This document shows positions 14,955 to 19,733 of a DNA stretch of 19,733 nt, piece by piece. The translations under genes and the position numbers were made by a program. The stretch is from an uncultured bacterium. GTDB lineage: Bacteria; Actinomycetota; Coriobacteriia; Coriobacteriales; Coriobacteriaceae. The stretch covers positions 1 through 19,733 of the forward strand of contig CAJMRR010000018.1 in NCBI GenBank assembly GCA_905215835.1, given 5' to 3'. The notes under the pieces were generated by a model. It was not told where the DNA came from. It was given only the letters and a program-made list of their open reading frames with translations, and searched no databases. The first letter of the stretch is position 1, and every line of letters starts with the position of its first letter.

Positions 14955-16157
14955 ATGGACGCTAAGTTTACCGAGCTCGTCGAGCAGCTGAACGGCCTCG
15001 ATTTTAAGGGTATGTACGGCAGCGACTTCCTGCACACCTGGGACAAGACCACCGATGAGCTCAAGGCTCTCTACATCGTCGCCGACGCCCTGCGCGAGCT
15101 GCGCGAGAACAACGTCTCGTCCAAGATCTTCGACTCGGGTCTGGCCGTCTCCCTGTTCCGCGACAACTCCACCCGTACGCGCTTCTCCTTCTCTAAGGCC
15201 GCCAACCTGCTCGGCCTTGAGCTGCAGGACCTGGACGAGAAGAAGTCCCAGATCGCCCACGGCGAGACCGTCCGCGAGACCGCTACCATGATCTCCTTTA
15301 TGGCCGACGTCATCGGCATCCGCGATGACATGTACATCGGCAAGGGCGACGCCTATATGGCCGAGGTCTCCGAGTCCGTGCAGCAGGCCTACGAGGATGG
15401 CGTTCTGGATCACCGTCCCACGCTCATCTCTCTGCAGTCCGATTCCGACCACCCCACGCAGTCTTCTGCCGACATGCTCTACCTCATCAACGAGTTTGGC
15501 GGCCTCGAGAACCTCAAGGGCAAGAAGGTTGCCGTCACCTGGGCCTACTCGCCCTCTTACGGCAAGCCGCTGTCCTGCCCGCAGTCGCTGATCAGCCTGC
15601 TGCCCCGTTTTGGCATGGACGTCACCCTGGCCCACCCCGAGGGCTACGACCTCATGCCCGAGGTCGTCGAGCGCGCCAAGGGCTACGCCGCCGAGTCCGG
15701 CACCACCTTTAAGCAGGTCAACACCATGGCCGAGGCCTTCGAGGGCGCCGACATCGTGATCCCCAAGAGCTGGGCTCCGTTTGCCGCCATGGAGAAGCGT
15801 ACCAACCTGTACGCCGAGGGCGACGACGCCGGCATCGCAGCGCTCGAGAAGGAGCTGCTTGCCCAGAACGCTACCCATCAGGACTGGTGCTCCACGACCG
15901 AGCTCATGGAGAAGACTGCCAACGGCCAGGACACCATCTTTATGCACCCGCTGCCCGCCGACATCTCCGGTGTCTCCTGCGAGCACGGCGAGGTCAACGC
16001 CGACGTCTTCGACATGCACCGCGTGGGCATGTACAAGGAGGCCAGCTACAAGCCGTACGCCATCGCAGCCATGATGTTCCTGCAGAAGGTTGCCGATCCC
16101 GCCGCTACCCTCAAGGCCCTCGACGAGCGCAACACCGCCCGTTGGCTCCAGGCCTAA
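14955..16157 (+). CDS. ygeW: YgeW knotted carbamoyltransferase
   Basis: 400 residues from the ATG at 14955, preceded by GAAAGGA (14941-14947). The frame is open 148 codons further upstream, but that part lies over the ygeY 3' end and the intergenic hairpin and is not coding. The carbamoyl-phosphate loop is SLFRDNSTRTR (66-76). DHPTQSSADML (165-175) and MHPLPADISG (330-339) complete the active-site signatures of the aspartate/ornithine transcarbamoylase superfamily. E. coli YgeW is 396 residues and forms the knotted class whose natural substrate was long unknown. The next gene, 14 bp on, is carbamate kinase. The pair probably cleaves a carbamoyl (ureido) compound by phosphorolysis and turns carbamoyl phosphate into ATP. 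Confidence 0.95.
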   Translation: MDAKFTELVEQLNGLDFKGMYGSDFLHTWDKTTDELKALYIVADALRELRENNVSSKIFDSGLAVSLFRDNSTRTRFSFSKAANLLGLELQDLDEKKSQIAHGETVRETATMISFMADVIGIRDDMYIGKGDAYMAEVSESVQQAYEDGVLDHRPTLISLQSDSDHPTQSSADMLYLINEFGGLENLKGKKVAVTWAYSPSYGKPLSCPQSLISLLPRFGMDVTLAHPEGYDLMPEVVERAKGYAAESGTTFKQVNTMAEAFEGADIVIPKSWAPFAAMEKRTNLYAEGDDAGIAALEKELLAQNATHQDWCSTTELMEKTANGQDTIFMHPLPADISGVSCEHGEVNADVFDMHRVGMYKEASYKPYAIAAMMFLQKVADPAATLKALDERNTARWLQA

Positions 16158-16171
16158 AGCCGGGCTGAGAA

Positions 16172-17122
16172 ATGGCTAAGCGTATCGTTGTCGCCCTGGG
16201 CGGAAACGCCCTCGGCGCCAACCTTCCCGAGCAGATGGAGGCCGTCAAGACGACTTCCAAGGCTATCGTCGACCTGATCGAGGAGGGCAACGAGGTCGTC
16301 GTCGTGCATGGCAACGGTCCCCAGGTGGGCATGATCGCCAACGCGATGGCTGAGCTCACGCGCTCTAATCCTCAGAAGTACGTTCCCTGGCCCTTGTCCG
16401 TTTGCGGCGCCATGAGCCAGGGCTACATTGGCTATGACCTGCAAAATGCGCTGCGCGAGGAAATGCTCGACCGCAATATCGACAAGGGTGTCGCCACCGT
16501 GCTCACCCAGGTCGAGGTTGCGGCAGACGACCCGGCCTTTGCCGACCCGGTCAAGCCGATTGGTCCGTGGATGAGCGAGGCCGAGGCCAAGGAGCTGGAG
16601 GCCGACCGCGGCTACCAGTTCATCCACGACGAGAAGCAGGGCTTCCGTCGCGTGGTTGCCTCGCCCAAGCCCGTGAACATCGTCGAGCTCGACACCATCA
16701 AGTCGCTCGTCGAGTCCAACCACGTGGTGATCTCCTGCGGCGGTGGCGGTATTCCCGTCACCAAGGCCCAGGGCAACCACCTTAAGGGCGCTGCCGCCGT
16801 CATCGATAAGGACTTTGCGGCCGAGAAGCTCGCCGAGCAGCTCGACGCCGATGCCCTGATTATCCTGACGGCCGTGGAGAAGGTTGCCATTGGCTTTGGC
16901 ACCGACCACGAGCAGTGGCTCGACACGCTGACCGCGGCTGACGTAAAGCGTCTGTCCGAGGCCAACGAGTTCGGTCGTGGCTCCATGCTGCCCAAGGTTC
17001 AGGCCGCCTCGACGTTTGCCGAGAGCAAGCCGGGCCGCACGGCGCTCATCACGCTGCTCGAGAAGGCGCGTGACGGTCTTGCCGGCAAGACCGGTACCAC
17101 GTTTACCGGCGACGCTGAGTAG
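16172..17122 (+). CDS. arcC: Carbamate kinase (YqeA/ArcC)
   Basis: 316 residues, the usual length. It makes ATP from carbamoyl phosphate and ADP, releasing ammonia and CO2. Motifs are VALGGNALG (7-15), VVHGNGPQVGMI (45-56), ISCGGGGIPV (187-196), AAVIDKDFAAEKLA (208-221) and LTAVEKVAIGFG (232-243). The gene follows ygeW by 14 bp with only a weak SD, which suggests translational coupling in a ygeW-arcC operon. A stable terminator follows at 17141. This is the energy-yielding step inferred for the whole cluster. Confidence 0.96.
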   Translation: MAKRIVVALGGNALGANLPEQMEAVKTTSKAIVDLIEEGNEVVVVHGNGPQVGMIANAMAELTRSNPQKYVPWPLSVCGAMSQGYIGYDLQNALREEMLDRNIDKGVATVLTQVEVAADDPAFADPVKPIGPWMSEAEAKELEADRGYQFIHDEKQGFRRVVASPKPVNIVELDTIKSLVESNHVVISCGGGGIPVTKAQGNHLKGAAAVIDKDFAAEKLAEQLDADALIILTAVEKVAIGFGTDHEQWLDTLTAADVKRLSEANEFGRGSMLPKVQAASTFAESKPGRTALITLLEKARDGLAGKTGTTFTGDAE

Positions 17123-17140
17123 GCATATCTGCACCATTGA

Positions 17141-17177
17141 GGAGGGTGCCCTGCGTCGCGGGGTGCCCTCCTTTGTG
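17141..17177 (+). terminator. Intrinsic terminator after carbamate kinase
   Basis: GGAGGGTGCCC (17141-17151) pairs with GGGTGCCCTCC (17161-17171) over 11 positions, two of them G-T, followed by TTTGTG. It separates the ygeW-arcC transcript from mocA. Confidence 0.78.
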
Positions 17178-17299
17178 CTATGGAGAGCCAAGGGTCGTTC
17201 GCTGGAAAACGAGTGCGTGCCTGTTCCGACGGAGTGTGAGCTTGGTATGGTGGGTATAGCAACTATGGTGTCCAAAGCAGCCAGGGGAGGTTTGCGGAG

Positions 17300-17914
17300 A
17301 TGAAACTCGGTTGCGTCATTATGGCTTCGGGCGAGGGCAAGCGGTTTGGCTCTAACAAGATGCTTGCCGATATCTATGGCGAGCCGCTGATTGCCCGGAC
17401 CATCGATTCGGTTCCCCAGGGCTTTGACGCCGTGGTTTCGACGCGTTGGCCCGAGGTCGCCCAGATTTGCGAGGAAAAGCATTGCCCGTGCGTGCTGCAC
17501 GATGGCGAGCTGCGCAGCGAAAGCGTCCGTGCGGGCCTTTCGTGGGGAGTCGAACGCAACTGGAAAGGTTGCCTCTTTTTGCCGGGCGACCAGCCGCTCG
17601 TGAGTTCGGATTCTTTTGAGGCCATGGTTCGTGCATTTGACGAGCGCGGCCGCAAGCATCCGGTGCGTCTTGCGTGCAACGGTGAGCCTTCGAGCCCGGT
17701 GCTCTTTCCGGCGGAACTGTTCGATGCACTCATACGTCTTGAGGGCAAGGACGGCGGGGGCTCGATTCTCAAAGGTCGCGTCGACGTTGCACTGATCGAA
17801 GCGCGTGCCTACGAGCTGTGGGATGTCGATACCGCCAAGGGACAGCGACGCATAGCGGAGCATATTGCCGCCTGCTCGTATTTTGATCGCGTGGCCGACT
17901 GCATCAATCAATAA
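17300..17914 (+). CDS. mocA: MocA-like molybdenum cofactor nucleotidyltransferase (YgfJ family)
   Basis: 204 residues (E. coli MocA is 192). The nucleotide-binding loop IMASGEGKRFGSNKML (7-22) matches the LAAGxSxRMGxxK pattern with Gly for the usual first Ala-Gly pair. LPGDQPLVS (94-102) carries the metal-binding Asp, and ELWDVDTAKG (172-181) the C-terminal Asp pair. The family transfers CMP (or another nucleotide) to molybdopterin to make the dinucleotide cofactor used by hydroxylases such as the xdh product at the left edge. The start at 17300 has AGGGGAGG upstream. hydA follows nine bases after the stop, so the two are probably cotranscribed after the terminator at 17141. Confidence 0.88.
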   Translation: MKLGCVIMASGEGKRFGSNKMLADIYGEPLIARTIDSVPQGFDAVVSTRWPEVAQICEEKHCPCVLHDGELRSESVRAGLSWGVERNWKGCLFLPGDQPLVSSDSFEAMVRAFDERGRKHPVRLACNGEPSSPVLFPAELFDALIRLEGKDGGGSILKGRVDVALIEARAYELWDVDTAKGQRRIAEHIAACSYFDRVADCINQ

Positions 17915-17923
17915 GGAGCAATT

Positions 17924-19291
17924 ATGATCATCATCAAAAACGGCGCGCTCGTGACGCCCCAGGGGCTTCGCCGCGCCGATCTTGCCATGGAGGGCGACAA
18001 GATTGTGCGGATTGCCGCGGCGATTGAGCCGGGCGAGGGCGATACCGTCGAGGACGCCGCGGGCTGCTGGGTATTCCCCGGCTTTATCGACGGCCACACG
18101 CACATGCAGTGCTGGACTGGCATGGATTGGACAGCGGATAGCTTTGAGACCGGTACGCGTGCGGCTGCCTGCGGCGGTACGACGACCATCGTGGACTACG
18201 CGACGGCCGATCGCGGCGTGACCATGCCCGATGCCTTGGCCGAGTGGCATCGCCGCGCCGACGGAACCTGCACGGCAAACTACGCGTTTCATATGGCACT
18301 CGCCGAGTGGAATGAGCGCAACCGCGCCGATCTTTCGGCCGTGCGTGAGGCGGGCGTGTCGTCGTTTAAGACCTACTTTGCCTACGACCATCTGCGCCTG
18401 GACGATGCCGAGACGCTCGAGGTGCTGGAGGAGCTCAAGCGCGTGGGCGGTATCCTGTGCGTGCATTGCGAGAACGGTACGCTGGTGAATGATCTGCAGA
18501 AGCGCGTGTACGAGCAGGGGATTCATGGGCCCGAGGGGCATGCGCTCAGCCGTCCGGACGTGTGCGAGGGTGAGGCCGTGAGCCGCCTGCTGTATCTGGC
18601 GCACCTGGCCGGCGACGCTCCGGTCAACGTGGTGCACCTTTCGACCAAGCTGGGGCTCGAGGCCATCCGTGCTGCCAAAGCGCGCGGGCAGAAGAATATC
18701 TATGTCGAGACCTGCCCCCAGTATCTGATGCTCGACGACACCTGTTATCTGGAGCAGGGCGAGGACGGCTTTGCGGGCGCCAAGTATGTGATGAGCCCGC
18801 CGCTGCGCCATGCCGGTGACCGTGCCGCGCTGCGCGAGGCGCTTGTGGCCGGCGAGATCGATACTATCGCCACCGACCACTGCAGCTTTAACCTGCACGG
18901 GCAAAAGGACCGCGGGCGTGACGATTTCCGCGCGATTCCCAACGGCGGGCCCGGCGTGGAGCATCGTCCCGTCGCGATTGCCACGAGCTTTGAGGGCCAG
19001 CTGGGTCCTGAGGATCTGTGCCGCTTGATGAGCGAGAACCCGGCGCGCGTTTTTGGCATGTATCCGCGCAAGGGCTGTCTTGCCGAGGGTGCCGATGCCG
19101 ACGTGTGCGTGTGGGATCCTTGCGCGCGTTGGACGATCAGCGCCGCGACGCAGCATCAGGCCGTGGACTACACGCCGCTCGAGGGCTTTGAGGCGCATGG
19201 TCGCGCCAAGGCCGTGTTTGTGAACGGTGTGCTGGCGGCGCGCGATGGCGAGCCCACCGGAGTCCAGCCCGGCCGCTACGTGCCTCGCTAG
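17924..19291 (+). CDS. hydA: Dihydropyrimidinase/D-hydantoinase-type amidohydrolase (YgeZ/HyuA)
   Basis: 455 residues, typical of cyclic amidohydrolases that open five- or six-membered cyclic amide rings. The two-metal site is complete: His58 and His60 in FIDGHTHM, the carboxylated Lys149 in SSFKTYFAYD, His181 in CVHCENG, His238 in NVVHLST and Asp318 in ATDHCSFN. IPNGGPGVEHR marks the substrate-loop region. The ATG at 17924 has AAGGAG overlapping the mocA stop. E. coli YgeZ/HyuA is the counterpart in the ygeW-xdhD region. Here it is the best candidate for opening a ring derived from the purine; whether it takes hydantoin, dihydropyrimidine or another ring is not decided by the sequence. Confidence 0.93.
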   Translation: MIIIKNGALVTPQGLRRADLAMEGDKIVRIAAAIEPGEGDTVEDAAGCWVFPGFIDGHTHMQCWTGMDWTADSFETGTRAAACGGTTTIVDYATADRGVTMPDALAEWHRRADGTCTANYAFHMALAEWNERNRADLSAVREAGVSSFKTYFAYDHLRLDDAETLEVLEELKRVGGILCVHCENGTLVNDLQKRVYEQGIHGPEGHALSRPDVCEGEAVSRLLYLAHLAGDAPVNVVHLSTKLGLEAIRAAKARGQKNIYVETCPQYLMLDDTCYLEQGEDGFAGAKYVMSPPLRHAGDRAALREALVAGEIDTIATDHCSFNLHGQKDRGRDDFRAIPNGGPGVEHRPVAIATSFEGQLGPEDLCRLMSENPARVFGMYPRKGCLAEGADADVCVWDPCARWTISAATQHQAVDYTPLEGFEAHGRAKAVFVNGVLAARDGEPTGVQPGRYVPR

Positions 19292-19317
19292 CAGGGGGAG
19301 TGCCGGACCCCCTCCGC

Positions 19318-19384
19318 AGTTGCGGTGAAATACGGACTGTTTGCGGCCGTCATGCGGCCAAACAGTCCGTATTTCACCGCAACT
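19318..19384. repeat. 67-bp palindrome between convergent hydA and yqeC
   Basis: Arms 19318-19342 and 19360-19384 are perfect 25-bp inverted copies (left arm begins AGTTGCGGTGAAATACGG) around a 17-base loop rich in GCGGCC. It sits 26 bp after the hydA stop and 16 bp after the yqeC stop. It may act as a bidirectional terminator although it lacks T-runs, or it may be a dispersed palindromic element. Confidence 0.82.
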
Positions 19385-19400
19385 GACGAGATGGGGCCGG

Positions 19401-19733
19401 CTATTTGAGGCTGCTGGCGACGACGGGGCGGCCGAGGGCTGCCTCGAAGCAGTCGGCCATCGTGGGGTCGCTGAGCGTGTCGACTTGGTTGAGCATGACG
19501 CGTGCGGTGCTGAGCTCCAACGCCTGCATCTCGGCATTGAGCACCTGGGCGACGCGCTCGGGCGTGGCGATGTCGGTGAGCTCGCAGCCGCAACGCTCGC
19601 AAAAGAGCTCGGGGCGGTGGACGGCTTCGTGGATGGGCTTGCCGAGCCCTGAGGCGCCGACGATCCAGACGATGTTGGCCGTGCCAGAGGGAATCACCGG
19701 CTCCCAGGCGGCGTGGGCCTTGAGCGGGAGCCG
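19401..19733 (-). CDS. yqeC: YqeC, selenium-dependent molybdenum hydroxylase accessory protein (5' partial)
   Basis: The last 110 residues of a gene whose start lies beyond the right edge; the frame is open to base 733 of the last kilobase. It begins RLPLKAHAAWEPVIPSG, and GASGLGKPI, HRPELFCERCG and ARVMLNQVD follow, the C-terminal signature of YqeC, a protein found only with selenium-dependent molybdenum hydroxylases and thought to help mature their cofactor. A GTG at 19697 lies inside the conserved region and is not the start. It is convergent with hydA. The N-terminal nucleotide-binding part cannot be seen in this window. Confidence 0.87.
   Translation of the reverse strand, partial: RLPLKAHAAWEPVIPSGTANIVWIVGASGLGKPIHEAVHRPELFCERCGCELTDIATPERVAQVLNAEMQALELSTARVMLNQVDTLSDPTMADCFEAALGRPVVASSLK

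Noticed and set aside
16154..19537. Minus-strand open frame of 1127 codons opposite arcC, mocA and hydA
   Set aside because: Three intact enzymes with complete active sites occupy the other strand; the long frame is a side effect of high-GC codon usage.

Overview
The window looks like a chromosomal stretch of a high-GC, anaerobic gut actinobacterium of the class Coriobacteriia, most likely Collinsella or a close relative. This is inferred from codon usage, the gene families present and the style of intergenic palindromic repeats; no rRNA or marker gene is present to prove it. I count 15 protein-coding genes, one of them a 41-codon gene.

Two blocks are metabolic. At the left edge (1-2308) is most of a selenium-dependent xanthine dehydrogenase-type molybdenum hydroxylase. 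From 10984 to the right edge lies the rest of a purine/urate-type catabolic cluster. It holds a YheO-type regulator (-), then diaminopropionate ammonia-lyase (dpaL/ygeX), YgeY hydrolase, YgeW carbamoyltransferase and carbamate kinase (all +), then MocA-like cytidylyltransferase and a hydantoinase/dihydropyrimidinase (+). The end of YqeC (-), a selenium-hydroxylase accessory protein, runs off the right edge. These families occur together in the E. coli ygeW-xdhD region and in gut anaerobes linked to oxygen-independent purine or urate breakdown. The inferred scheme is this: the Mo/Se hydroxylase acts on the purine; the amidohydrolase and M20-type hydrolase open or trim ring products; DpaL releases ammonia and pyruvate from 2,3-diaminopropionate; YgeW and carbamate kinase recover carbamoyl phosphate as ATP; MocA and YqeC mature the hydroxylase cofactor.

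Between the two blocks (about 2.4-10.9 kb) sits an accessory region rich in defence-like and repeat sequence. It has a divergent pair made of an AbiEi/DUF559-like protein (-) and an ATPase_2/DUF234 ATPase-nuclease (+). This pair is flanked by two arrays of a 48-bp imperfect palindrome repeated every 60-62 bp, with one solitary copy between the genes. The ATPase promoter is enclosed by a perfect 20-bp inverted repeat. Next comes the most striking locus: a 41-residue hydrophobic, basic-tailed peptide gene (-) with a LexA-like box over its promoter. It faces a well-formed promoter whose short structured RNA would be antisense to its 3' end and ends in a terminator there, which together resembles an SOS-controlled type I toxin-antitoxin system. 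Then follow a probably degraded DEDD exonuclease gene, a GmrSD-type (DUF262/DUF1524) restriction protein and a single-pass membrane protein of unknown role.

Two further large palindromes lie inside the catabolic block, one between dpaL and ygeY and one between hydA and yqeC. All calls come from reading the sequence; no database search was run.
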